Positions 1 to 6,620 of a stretch of DNA of 7,897 bases are shown here, piece after piece. Location: NCBI GenBank assembly GCA_013214445.1, contig JABSPG010000166.1, positions 1-7,897 of the forward strand. Reading direction: 5' to 3'. The translations under genes and the position numbers were made by a program. The notes beneath the pieces were generated by a model, which was given only the letters and a program-made list of their open reading frames with translations, ran no database searches and had not been told where the DNA came from. Each line of letters begins with the position of its first letter. The first letter of the stretch is position 1. This DNA comes from Ekhidna sp. (lineage in GTDB: Bacteria; Bacteroidota; Bacteroidia; Cytophagales; Cyclobacteriaceae).

Positions 1-2678
1 CTCAATGTGATATTCTCGATAGGCTCAAAAAAATCGGTCCCCGACAAATGATAGCACAGCTTATTGTGCCTGCTCACTATGCTTAGTTCTAAGTCGAGCT
101 TGTTTGTGTAGAAATGATGATTACCAAGCTTGATAATATTCTCACCCTCCGTAAATAGGTCTTCTTTGTCTCTGAGCTGTCGTAGTGTATCTTCCTTGAT
201 GGTCTTAAGCTGACTTGTCAAGTCGTCCGACTTTACCACGTCACCCTGATCTACCAGTTGCTTACTGACATCCCGAATACGAGTGACCATAAGGTCGGAA
301 GCAAAGTAGGCATTGACTTCTTCCTTATTACCTAGTGTTCTCGATTTACTCCTAATCGCTTTGAGGACTCGCTCAGCTGCTTGAAACAACTGATTAGCTT
401 TCTTATTTCGCTGTTCGGTGAGGTAGAGTTTTTTTGCTTCAAACGCATTGTAAACCTCCTCCCTTTTCTGTTCAACCAAAATCAGAAAATCATCAAACCC
501 AGAGAACTTGGCCTCAAGTTCTTCTACCTGAAGAACGACTTTAGTCATAAAATCATCGCACTGCTCAGGAGTCTCACTAATGTCAATGTAGTTGCTTACT
601 GACTGCTCCAATAGACGGACGGTCGCTTCGAATTCAAGCTTAGCCTCGTTGGAGAGCAAGGATTTTCGCTTGGTAACCAGACCCCCTTTGACTTGATTAT
701 AGTGTCCATAAATCGCGGAAATATGTTCTATGATTTTCGTCGTTTCGGTCGCGTCTGTGATCTTTAAGTTACTGATGGTATCGATCAGAAGATTTAGCTC
801 ATTAGCAATCGCCTCACCTTTTGCGGCTAGCTCATCAGCTTGCACCACTTTCTCAATCGCGGCAATACCTGCCTCGAACTCGTTCACTTTCTTTTGAAAC
901 GGCTCCAAAGCGTGCTCCTGAGTCAAAAAGCGAATACAAGAGGTGGACACTGTATCGGAGGATGCTGCAAGCTCTTGATCATAGGTTTCCAATGCTGCAC
1001 CATCGATGTATCGTAGTTCTTTGGCAGTGATGATTTCACCCCGGACTCCTCGTATCTCATGCAACAGACTGACGTATAGGTCTATCGAATTGAAGGAGCC
1101 CTTTGCCTTACTTAGTACTTTCTCTTTCTTTCGCTGCAACGCCTTGAGCGTCCGCTCCGAGCTTTCTCTGATTTTCCGAACCTTTTCAAACTCATCAACG
1201 GCAGATTCAGCATTACTTCTGATGTCTGTAAGGGGCTGCTGGAGGTCGTACGACTCATTAGCATTCAGCCAGTAGTAGCTGTCAAGAATATCCGTCGTTT
1301 TCTTGATGATATCAATGTAGAGATCGGCATAGACTTCATTACGCGTAATCAGATTGATCACTTCCTGGCTTTCAGCCATGGCGCGTACAATATCCTTATT
1401 ACCAATCTTCCTCAGCTCTGAATTTCCCTTTTCTTCCAACTGAAAGTTGGGGCCTGTAAAAGGCGTCTGCCAGATCTGAATAGCATGATGTCGCTTAGGC
1501 TCATCATCGGTCTTGAACAGGCACATCTCCCCACTATCGAAAATCGTAAAGCCGTGGCAAACGATAGGATTCTCGACCCTCTGAGAGATCAAATTATAGT
1601 TCAGCAGAAGGTAATTCCCAACTCTTCGATTATAGAAAACATACAAGTAGTCTTCTCCATTGATCGAGGGAATACTCCGCTCGAACAGCATATTCTCTAA
1701 TCCCAAATCAAAGCGCTTGTATTCCCCACTCTGCAGGTAGTATCCATCACTGAATATCAATCCATGGCCATCAGGTAGCAGTACGCACGCTTCCTGTATG
1801 CTATCGATGCGCCGGACTTCCTTCAGTTTTTCATTGAAGACCAGGTAGCGATCTTCTTCCTGATAGGGTCTGGCTTTTACAACAATGATCGACCCCAAAT
1901 CAGCATAGTGTACCTCCGAGTCCTCAAGCGTCTGCTCCTTATGCTCCACATCCTCACTGTAAATACCCTCCCCATCGTTGGTATTATCCTCCACTTTGAT
2001 AGTGAGGTCTCCTCCAACACATTCCACAAACACCCGATCTTCTATGGAAATATGGGGGTGTAGTCCTTCCCGAAAATCCTCTCGTCTGGTCTTTTTCCAG
2101 TTGAATTCATGCTGGTCGGGGAAACGATACTCATGATCGCTTCGATTGTCAATGTAAACCAAACTGCCTTCCTCCATCTGCCACTTGAAGGTCTTCACGT
2201 CCGTCACCTGCTTCCCAATGCGGAAGACCATATGCAGAAAAGGTCCTACGCTCTTGAATCTAAGAAAACGGGTCTCTTTGTAGTATTTGTAGAGCTTGTG
2301 AAAATCATCCAAAAAAATCTTGTCATTGAAGATTTCTGAAAGCTTCAACTCGTGGAAAGAGTGTTCCTTATATTCATAAGCGCTAAACACATCTTCCAGT
2401 TTAATCTCCGCCCGTAATCCCATTTGCACGTTGTAGCCAAACAGGAACCTGGAGCCCAATGAAAACATATCCCAAGGGACGCAATTATTCGATGTGGTAA
2501 CTCGCTCGGTAGAAAGGATCTTGGTTTCGATGGTGCCGAAAACCTCTTTGCGCTCTTCGTTGAGCACACCAAGCTTTTCATTGAGCGTATCTACATTTTT
2601 CAGAATACGATTTCTTAGTAATTCGTAGGTGCCCCCTTCCAAGTCGGCCGAAGACTTGTCTGTACTTTTCTCTGACAT
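1..2678 (-). CDS. Large coiled-coil 'DNA repair ATPase' family protein (DUF3686 type), C-terminus outside window
   Basis: The frame is open for 892 codons from ATG 2678 to the left edge; I translated it base by base and found no stop. Family-like blocks appear in order: NNCVPWDMF (64-72), RFLFGYNV (77-84), YIDNRSDHEY (175-184), VGGDLTIKVEDNT (221-233), PDGHGLIF (302-309), YYLQSGEYKRF (313-323) and WQTPF (403-407). A long charged helical stretch follows (about 410-850). Blocks of this kind characterise the DUF3686 proteins named 'DNA repair ATPase', usually about 1600-1900 residues, whose AAA-type ATPase domain is C-terminal. Walker motifs are not in this window, so ATPase activity rests on family membership. 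No signal peptide or membrane segment is visible, suggesting a cytoplasmic protein, perhaps recruited to the membrane by the flotillin upstream. It is last of three co-directional genes, 107 nt after the flotillin stop. The start has no clear Shine-Dalgarno sequence, as is usual in Bacteroidota. The DNA-repair name has weak support from this context. Confidence 0.9.
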   Translation of the reverse strand, partial: MSEKSTDKSSADLEGGTYELLRNRILKNVDTLNEKLGVLNEERKEVFGTIETKILSTERVTTSNNCVPWDMFSLGSRFLFGYNVQMGLRAEIKLEDVFSAYEYKEHSFHELKLSEIFNDKIFLDDFHKLYKYYKETRFLRFKSVGPFLHMVFRIGKQVTDVKTFKWQMEEGSLVYIDNRSDHEYRFPDQHEFNWKKTRREDFREGLHPHISIEDRVFVECVGGDLTIKVEDNTNDGEGIYSEDVEHKEQTLEDSEVHYADLGSIIVVKARPYQEEDRYLVFNEKLKEVRRIDSIQEACVLLPDGHGLIFSDGYYLQSGEYKRFDLGLENMLFERSIPSINGEDYLYVFYNRRVGNYLLLNYNLISQRVENPIVCHGFTIFDSGEMCLFKTDDEPKRHHAIQIWQTPFTGPNFQLEEKGNSELRKIGNKDIVRAMAESQEVINLITRNEVYADLYIDIIKKTTDILDSYYWLNANESYDLQQPLTDIRSNAESAVDEFEKVRKIRESSERTLKALQRKKEKVLSKAKGSFNSIDLYVSLLHEIRGVRGEIITAKELRYIDGAALETYDQELAASSDTVSTSCIRFLTQEHALEPFQKKVNEFEAGIAAIEKVVQADELAAKGEAIANELNLLIDTISNLKITDATETTKIIEHISAIYGHYNQVKGGLVTKRKSLLSNEAKLEFEATVRLLEQSVSNYIDISETPEQCDDFMTKVVLQVEELEAKFSGFDDFLILVEQKREEVYNAFEAKKLYLTEQRNKKANQLFQAAERVLKAIRSKSRTLGNKEEVNAYFASDLMVTRIRDVSKQLVDQGDVVKSDDLTSQLKTIKEDTLRQLRDKEDLFTEGENIIKLGNHHFYTNKLDLELSIVSRHNKLCYHLSGTDFFEPIENITL

Positions 2679-2698
2679 AGTAATGAATTTGGAGAGTT

Positions 2699-2717
2699 AA
2701 CCCGAATGAATCGGGAG
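2699..2717 (-). other. Short GC hairpin in the ATPase leader
   Basis: A perfect 5-bp inverted repeat, CCCGA at 2701-2705 and TCGGG at 2711-2715, encloses a 5-nt loop. It lies about 23 nt upstream of the ATPase start codon in otherwise AT-rich DNA. On the minus-strand transcript it could form a small hairpin close to the ribosome-binding region. It has no T-run, so it is not a convincing terminator. Function is unknown and the repeat may be fortuitous. Confidence 0.35.
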
Positions 2718-2744
2718 AATAAATAGAGAGACAATAAAGAGTTC

Positions 2745-2773
2745 GGAAGTTGCAGCGGATGGCTCCAACTTCC
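2745..2773 (-). terminator. Hairpin between flotillin and ATPase genes (possible attenuator or weak terminator)
   Basis: GGAAGTTG at 2745-2752 pairs perfectly with CAACTTCC at 2766-2773. Beyond one 1x1 mismatch, an inner 3-bp stem (2754-2756 with 2762-2764) closes a 5-nt loop. It starts 13 nt after the flotillin stop codon. On the minus-strand transcript the stem is followed by a mixed sequence (GAACTCTTTATTG) rather than a clean U-run, so efficient intrinsic termination is doubtful. Partial termination or an mRNA processing/stability element that sets the ratio of the ATPase to the two membrane proteins would fit. The pairing is seen directly; the role is inferred. Confidence 0.5.
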
Positions 2774-2785
2774 TAACACCCCTTG

Positions 2786-4555
2786 TCACAGACCTAGCTC
2801 AGACACCTTTTGGCTTTGTATACCTATGCTGCTTGCCAGGTCTCCCAATTGATCAATTACATTTTTGTCCTCCGCTTTTGTTGCATAACCAGACAGCTTA
2901 TGCAACAAGTTGCTAATACTTAAATCCCTGATCGTCTCCGAAGACAATCCAAACTGACCGATAAAGTTTTGCAATCGCTCTTTGAAGTTTTGGCCACTGG
3001 CACTTGAAAGAAAGGTATCTTTCACTTCTGTCAACACTTCGCTATGCGTCAGCATGCGATCCACAGATTTGCCTTTAGTGATGGAGCCCATAATCTGCTC
3101 AAAGAACATGGTTTCCCCACCCACAATTTCGATATCAGCAGCTTTGAGCGCCTCTGCGATAACAGAAGCTTGCGCCATTGCTATCTCTTGCTGCATAGAA
3201 ATATTCGCAAGACCGATTTCCTTATCTACTTCAAGCTTTAACTTGAACTCCTCGTGATCTTTACCAACACCATCCAGAGCTTTCATGGCTTTCGCTTTGG
3301 CCTCTACTCCTTTCGCATCTGCTGCAAACTTCTCACTCATTACTTTGGCCTCCATCAGACCTTTTTTCTCATCTGCTTGCGCCTGCACCTCGGTCACCTT
3401 GGCTTGTACCAATCCAAGTTTCTCATCCGCTTCTGCCTGAGCCAGTCCCTTCTTCTTGATGCCCACTGCTTCAGCTTCCGCCTTTGCTTCAATAACCGAT
3501 GCGGCTGCATCCCCTTCTTTCTCACTCGCTGCTGCCTTTGCCTCCATCACTTGTGCCTCAGAAAGTCCTATAGCTGCTGCCTCTGCTGCTACTGCGTCTG
3601 CCAACGTCTTTTTGGCCTGTGCCTCATGAATGGAAGCATTTTCTTTTGCTTGCGCATCGATCATTAATTGCTTGGCCAAGTGCTCAGCAGCCTGCTTTTT
3701 CGCCTCCGCATCCTTGATTTGCTTCACCAATGATTCCTCTGCGTCTTTCTCGGCTAAGGTGATCGCCACCTTCTTCGTACGATCAGCCTCAGCATAGGCA
3801 GATATATCCTTCATTCGCTCTTTCTCTTCTACTACCGTCTTTTCAATGGATACTCTTTCACGAATCACATCCTGAATGTTTTTGCGCTGTTCCTCTACTG
3901 CTTTCTCTTTCTCAATTCTTGCAATATCTACGAAACGCTCTTTTTCGGTGAGCTCAAGCAACCTTGCACGATCCACTTTCTCTGTCTCTACAGCCGCAGT
4001 ACGCTCTTTGCTCTTCTCCGCAACAATAACCTCTCGCAGCTTATTCTCCTCGGCCACCTGCAACTCTTCATCTGTGGCAATCTTCGCACGCTCGGATTTC
4101 AACCGCTCCTCTTCCTTGACCTTTGACGCCTCTGCTTCTTCCCGCGCCTGGATAGATTCTATTTCCCTTTTTTGTTTGGCTTCAGCTTCAGCTTGCTGTT
4201 TCTCCAACTCCAGAATGGTTTCCTTGGCTTCCACATTTTGCTTCGTCAGTGTCTTATCACGCTCCCGCTCAATCTGGTTTGCCTGGATTTTCTGAGTAGA
4301 GGTTAAATCAATAATCTTCTTAATACCCTCGGCATCCAAAATGTTGTTTTCGTCTAACTCCGTACGAGGTGTCTGCTCCAGATAGTCAATGGCACAGTCA
4401 TCTAATACATACCCATTTAAGTCAGTACCAATGATGTTTAGAATCTCCTGCTTAAATCGATCACGAGCGCTATACAGCTCCACAAAGTCAAAGTTTTTAC
4501 CAACCGTCTTTAATGCTTCAGAAAACTTCGCATCAAACAACAGTTCCAAAGCATC
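2786..4555 (-). CDS. C-terminal flotillin segment: second half of SPFH domain, coiled coil and flotillin tail
   Basis: After the UAG the same frame stays open for 589 codons to TGA at 2786. It resumes with the conserved AKFSEALKTVGK and includes DLNGYVLDDCAIDYLEQTP and LDENNILDAEGIKKI, the end of the SPFH domain in this subfamily. A very long Glu/Lys/Ala-rich helix follows, with Ala-rich repeats such as ADEK.GL..AKV spaced 18 residues apart. The tail has HEEFKLKLE, IVGGETMFFEQI and SITKGKSVDR, typical of YqiK-type flotillins. The only start codon soon after the stop is TTG at 4549, without a ribosome-binding site; a protein starting there would lack the membrane anchor. I think this segment is expressed only as part of a readthrough product, if at all. 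Its good preservation shows that selection was lost recently or not at all. Confidence 0.75.
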   Translation of the reverse strand, partial: DALELLFDAKFSEALKTVGKNFDFVELYSARDRFKQEILNIIGTDLNGYVLDDCAIDYLEQTPRTELDENNILDAEGIKKIIDLTSTQKIQANQIERERDKTLTKQNVEAKETILELEKQQAEAEAKQKREIESIQAREEAEASKVKEEERLKSERAKIATDEELQVAEENKLREVIVAEKSKERTAAVETEKVDRARLLELTEKERFVDIARIEKEKAVEEQRKNIQDVIRERVSIEKTVVEEKERMKDISAYAEADRTKKVAITLAEKDAEESLVKQIKDAEAKKQAAEHLAKQLMIDAQAKENASIHEAQAKKTLADAVAAEAAAIGLSEAQVMEAKAAASEKEGDAAASVIEAKAEAEAVGIKKKGLAQAEADEKLGLVQAKVTEVQAQADEKKGLMEAKVMSEKFAADAKGVEAKAKAMKALDGVGKDHEEFKLKLEVDKEIGLANISMQQEIAMAQASVIAEALKAADIEIVGGETMFFEQIMGSITKGKSVDRMLTHSEVLTEVKDTFLSSASGQNFKERLQNFIGQFGLSSETIRDLSISNLLHKLSGYATKAEDKNVIDQLGDLASSIGIQSQKVSELGL

Positions 4556-4558
4556 CTA
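4556..4558 (-). other. In-frame amber codon inside the flotillin gene
   Basis: The coding strand reads GCA TCC AGC TAG GAT GCT TTG GAA CTG. The TAG occupies a column where my recollection of homologues gives a sense residue, most often Gln in RASDQ. A single C-to-T change in CAG would create it. There is no length change, so it is not a frameshift. The following base is G. Confidence 0.85.
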
Positions 4559-4918
4559 GCTGGATGCCCTGTGAGCTCCAATAGATTGAGCTACCTGTTT
4601 CACATCTTCTATGGTTTGATTGACTCTAACAAAGAAGGTCACCTTGATATCTGCCCTCATATTGTCTTGACAAATAAGCCCCTCCTTTCCTGTTCTGGCG
4701 ATCACGATGGTCTTTAGCGTGATATCCATAATCTCCAACTTGTGGATTACGGGGACAACAAATATTCCTGAAAATGACACTTTAGTCCCTCCAAGACCAG
4801 TTCGCACAAGTGCTTGTCCTTGCAGAGATTTATTATACATCTTTATGACAGCCGTGATGAGGCCAATAAAGATGAATACGCCAACAATGATTAGTACATA
4901 GAAGATGGGTCCAGCCAT
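4556..4918 (-). CDS. N-terminal flotillin fragment: membrane anchor plus first half of SPFH domain
   Basis: With normal termination this frame yields 120 residues. It holds one transmembrane helix (FYVLIIVGVFIFIGLITAVI, about 6-25), then the start of the SPFH fold with family motifs QGQALVRTGLGGTKVSFSG (about 34-52) and KVTFFVRVNQTIEDVKQVAQ (about 92-111). It ends after GAHRASS, in the middle of the SPFH domain. Such a product would have the anchor but neither a complete SPFH fold nor the oligomerising coiled coil, so independent function is doubtful. It could act as a dominant-negative or be degraded. The start lies just downstream of the YqiJ-like stop codon, so translational coupling is likely. 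Confidence 0.7.
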   Translation of the reverse strand: MAGPIFYVLIIVGVFIFIGLITAVIKMYNKSLQGQALVRTGLGGTKVSFSGIFVVPVIHKLEIMDITLKTIVIARTGKEGLICQDNMRADIKVTFFVRVNQTIEDVKQVAQSIGAHRASS

Positions 4919-4925
4919 GGTTAAA

Positions 4926-5549
4926 TTACAAATTATAAGGTTCAACATAGTATACTTTTTGTGCTTCGTTATAGTCAATCACCAGCGCCGTACTCCCCTT
5001 TTCTAAAGAGAATCCCTCCCTGGTCCTGACATTGATAAGTACCGAGGTACCATTTACCTTAATCTCAGCCTGGGCAGTCTGCTCAGGAGTGATCGGCAAT
5101 TTCGCAGTGCATATCTTACCGACGATTGTAACCACTGCTTCCGTATTCTCCTTTACTCTACGGTAGAACTTAGCAATTGGAATGGTAAGAAACTTGGCAA
5201 TGAATAGGCTAACAAAAGCTGTCCCAAGTAAAATAGCCAAGCTAATGAGTAATGAACTCCCTCCCCAAAAGTCATTCACCAGCAAAGTGATGGCCCAAAG
5301 AGGAAGAGAGAAAAAAGTGACGAATACCATCAACGGCATATGTCCAATATTGAAGAATGCAAGAACCGATGACATACCACCCATGTCAACATCTGCGTCA
5401 ATGTCCATGTCCATGTCAAGATCAAAATCGATAGAATCAATATCCACCACTCCTAGAATGACAATCAACCAGTAGATGATCACAAAGATCATTAAGACCG
5501 TAGGTACAATATTTATTCCTGAGAAAGCAAATTCTAGTAGTTCTTGCAT
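4926..5549 (-). CDS. YqiJ-like membrane protein with C-terminal OB-fold (NfeD-like) domain
   Basis: This 207-residue protein is close in length to E. coli YqiJ. It has an N-terminal hydrophobic helix (about 13-35), then a striking stretch at 36-55 in which Asp alternates with hydrophobic residues (FDLDMDMDIDADVDM). Two or three more membrane segments follow (about 60-128), with a Gly-rich turn at WGGSS. The soluble tail (about 135-207) is mostly beta-strand and resembles the OB-fold of NfeD-type flotillin partners. Such proteins are encoded beside flotillins and are thought to act with them in membrane domains. The gene is first in the module; its TAA stop lies 7 nt before the flotillin ATG, so the two are almost surely co-transcribed. 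The ATG at 5549 is the natural start, with the divergent control region directly upstream. The exact biochemical function is unknown. Confidence 0.88.
   Translation of the reverse strand: MQELLEFAFSGINIVPTVLMIFVIIYWLIVILGVVDIDSIDFDLDMDMDIDADVDMGGMSSVLAFFNIGHMPLMVFVTFFSLPLWAITLLVNDFWGGSSLLISLAILLGTAFVSLFIAKFLTIPIAKFYRRVKENTEAVVTIVGKICTAKLPITPEQTAQAEIKVNGTSVLINVRTREGFSLEKGSTALVIDYNEAQKVYYVEPYNL
5401..5417 (-). repeat. Hexanucleotide micro-repeat coding for the Asp-Met tract
   Basis: ATGTCC is repeated almost three times on the plus strand (5401-5417), encoding alternating Asp and Met in the YqiJ-like protein. It belongs to a wider degenerate run of Asp-X codons. Being a multiple of three, copy-number slippage would lengthen or shorten the acidic tract without breaking the frame. 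Confidence 0.5.
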
Positions 5550-5756
5550 GTCTTACAATTAGGGTTTTCAATCTAAAATAGATAATAGGCAGATCGCCAC
5601 TTTCTAAGCAGCGCCGATTGATTTCGATCTAGATAGTTAGGAGTAATAATGAATTAGTTAGTCGGGATTTAAATTACTCTAATACCATTCAAAAAAAATA
5701 CCTTTTTCTATTTTTCTTCTTAGATAATACGTTAGTTTTATGTTTAAAGTTTTAGC
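5550..5756. promoter_or_regulatory. Divergent control region between the membrane module and the XRE regulator
   Basis: This 207-bp AT-rich gap separates two divergent start codons and must hold the promoters of both units. Possible Bacteroidota -7 elements (TAnnTTTG, one mismatch each) are TATTTTAG on the minus strand (5580-5573, 24 nt before the YqiJ-like start) and TATTTTTC on the plus strand (5709-5716, 41 nt before the XRE start). I could not find a good -33 TTTG at the right spacing for either, so these are weak. Two copies of TAGTTAG (5634-5640 and 5655-5661) sit exactly 21 bp apart, two helical turns, and could be operator half-sites. An A-tract (5691-5698) followed by T-rich DNA could be intrinsically bent. 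Other than these I see no riboswitch-like structure. Confidence 0.5.
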
Positions 5757-6527
5757 ATGGCTCAAAAAAATAGCAGACTTTTTTCATTCATAGGTCAGAA
5801 CATTAAGAAGATCAGGCAAGCAAAAAATATCAGTCAGTCCGAATTTGCCTCGCTGTTCAATCTTTCCAGACCCAGTGTGGGGGCCTATGAGGAAGGACGG
5901 ACAGAGCCAAAAATCGAAACCTTAATTCAAATTTCAAGACATTTCAATATCTCCATAGATGTATTGCTCACCAGAGAGCTTAGTTCAAAAGATGTCTTTA
6001 GTCTTGGTCTGCTCAACAAGAAGTTGGATGCTGTGCACGAATCAAAGAGCCCTGGGAGAAAGGTTGTAACTGCTCCTTTTGTTAGCATAACAGAGCGAGT
6101 CAATTTTCTAGTAAATCACCTCGATCGTCAATACATGAGTGGCTTGACACAGCTTGGTGTCCCGGAGAAGAAGGATCAGATAGATCTTATCATTGAGAAT
6201 GAGGGGACAAAACTAGAGGTCGACAACAAGGGAATCCATCATCAAGATTTACTACTCTGCAGTAAGAATTCAAAACTCAAGAGTAGCCCAGAAGAGCTTT
6301 GGCTGATAATAACAGAACGCGACTTTGTGGTCGGTAGAATCTCGAATCAAAAGGAAGGCACCATTACGATTGACTTTGACAATAGATTGTATGAACAGAA
6401 AATAATAGAACGTGATCGTATCATCAGTTCCTACCTCATCATTGGTGTTTACACAAGAAACATTTCGAGACCGCACTCCCTCGAAGGTCGCTTACTGGCA
6501 ATCGAAGAAAAATTGAAGAAACTATAG
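5757..6527 (+). CDS. XRE-family transcriptional regulator with degenerate S24/LexA-like C-terminal domain
   Basis: The N-terminal helix-turn-helix spans about residues 12-66, with the hallmark recognition segment SRPSVGAYEEGRTEP (37-51) and a following Ile/Leu-rich helix. After a linker, residues 103-235 follow the outline of the S24 peptidase-like fold found in many Bacteroidota XRE proteins: APFVSI, a beta stretch LIIENEG, HHQDLLLCSK, LWLIITERDFVVGRI and ITIDFDNRLYEQKI. The catalytic pair is missing: the usual GDSM serine position falls in ENEGTK, and the usual Lys in VVKR is Gly193 (VVGR). It therefore probably cannot self-cleave and may bind a ligand or only dimerise. A short amphipathic helix (EGRLLAIEEKLKKL) ends the protein. 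It is transcribed divergently from the membrane module, and by position could control it and itself. The stop codon is TAG. Confidence 0.85.
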   Translation: MAQKNSRLFSFIGQNIKKIRQAKNISQSEFASLFNLSRPSVGAYEEGRTEPKIETLIQISRHFNISIDVLLTRELSSKDVFSLGLLNKKLDAVHESKSPGRKVVTAPFVSITERVNFLVNHLDRQYMSGLTQLGVPEKKDQIDLIIENEGTKLEVDNKGIHHQDLLLCSKNSKLKSSPEELWLIITERDFVVGRISNQKEGTITIDFDNRLYEQKIIERDRIISSYLIIGVYTRNISRPHSLEGRLLAIEEKLKKL

Positions 6528-6620
6528 CCTTTCAATTTATCTAACCTGAAGATTGCAGCAGATCCAGTCTGGTGAAAAATCAGTAAACCTAAGCTCTGCA
6601 TATTTCCAGCAGCGTTTTTG
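6528..6620. other. Convergent intergenic gap without a clear terminator
   Basis: This 93-bp stretch lies between two genes that end toward each other. I looked for a bidirectional stem-loop with flanking A and T runs and found only short, poorly placed pairings (for example TGCAG near 6555 with CTGCA near 6597). Either termination is factor-dependent or transcripts overlap here. Confidence 0.4.

Larger units (their letters stand above)
2786..4918 (-). pseudogene. YqiK-like flotillin/SPFH protein locus, interrupted by one in-frame UAG at codon 121
   Basis: Read as one frame, the locus has 710 codons before a TGA stop. Layout: membrane segment (about 5-25), SPFH/Band-7 domain (about 28-190), long Ala/Glu/Lys-rich coiled coil (about 205-560), and a conserved flotillin tail. 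Proteins of this family are membrane-anchored scaffolds that oligomerise in membrane microdomains. The start at ATG 4918 puts the hydrophobic segment at the N-terminus, 7 nt after the upstream stop; a longer frame from 4978 would overlap the upstream gene and prefix a hydrophilic peptide. The only defect is TAG at 4558-4556. Both sides are in the same frame and join in a family-like way: RASS-stop-DALELLFDAKFSEAL against a typical RASDQ..L.ELF.AKFSEAL. Nothing else is degraded, so readthrough, suppression, recent mutation or a base error are all open. I label it a pseudogene only because the standard code gives a truncated product. Confidence 0.75.

Noticed and set aside
381..2339. Several plus-strand frames of about 70-90 codons at 381-2339
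   Set aside because: All lie antisense to the continuous conserved ATPase frame and have no family resemblance.
2345..2581. Minus-strand frame of 78 codons inside the ATPase gene
   Set aside because: It is an alternate frame of the same strand over the conserved DUF3686 region.
3254..4295. Plus-strand open frames of 137 and 139 codons opposite the flotillin coiled coil
   Set aside because: They are Cys/Ser/Phe-rich mirror images of the Glu/Lys/Ala codons of the real gene and resemble no protein family.
4547..4549. TTG 4549 as a genuine start of a separate downstream gene
   Set aside because: It has no ribosome-binding site, lies in the middle of the SPFH domain, and would give a protein without a membrane anchor.
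4545..4560. A frameshift as the cause of the split flotillin
   Set aside because: Codons on both sides of the TAG are in the same phase and the distance fits homologues without insertion or deletion; only a substitution is needed.
5391..5440. CRISPR or other repeat array in the ATGTCC-rich stretch
   Set aside because: The repeats are only 6 bp, contiguous and coding for Asp-X residues, with no spacers.
6528..6620. Bidirectional terminator between the convergent genes
   Set aside because: No stem of useful length with flanking A or T runs could be found.
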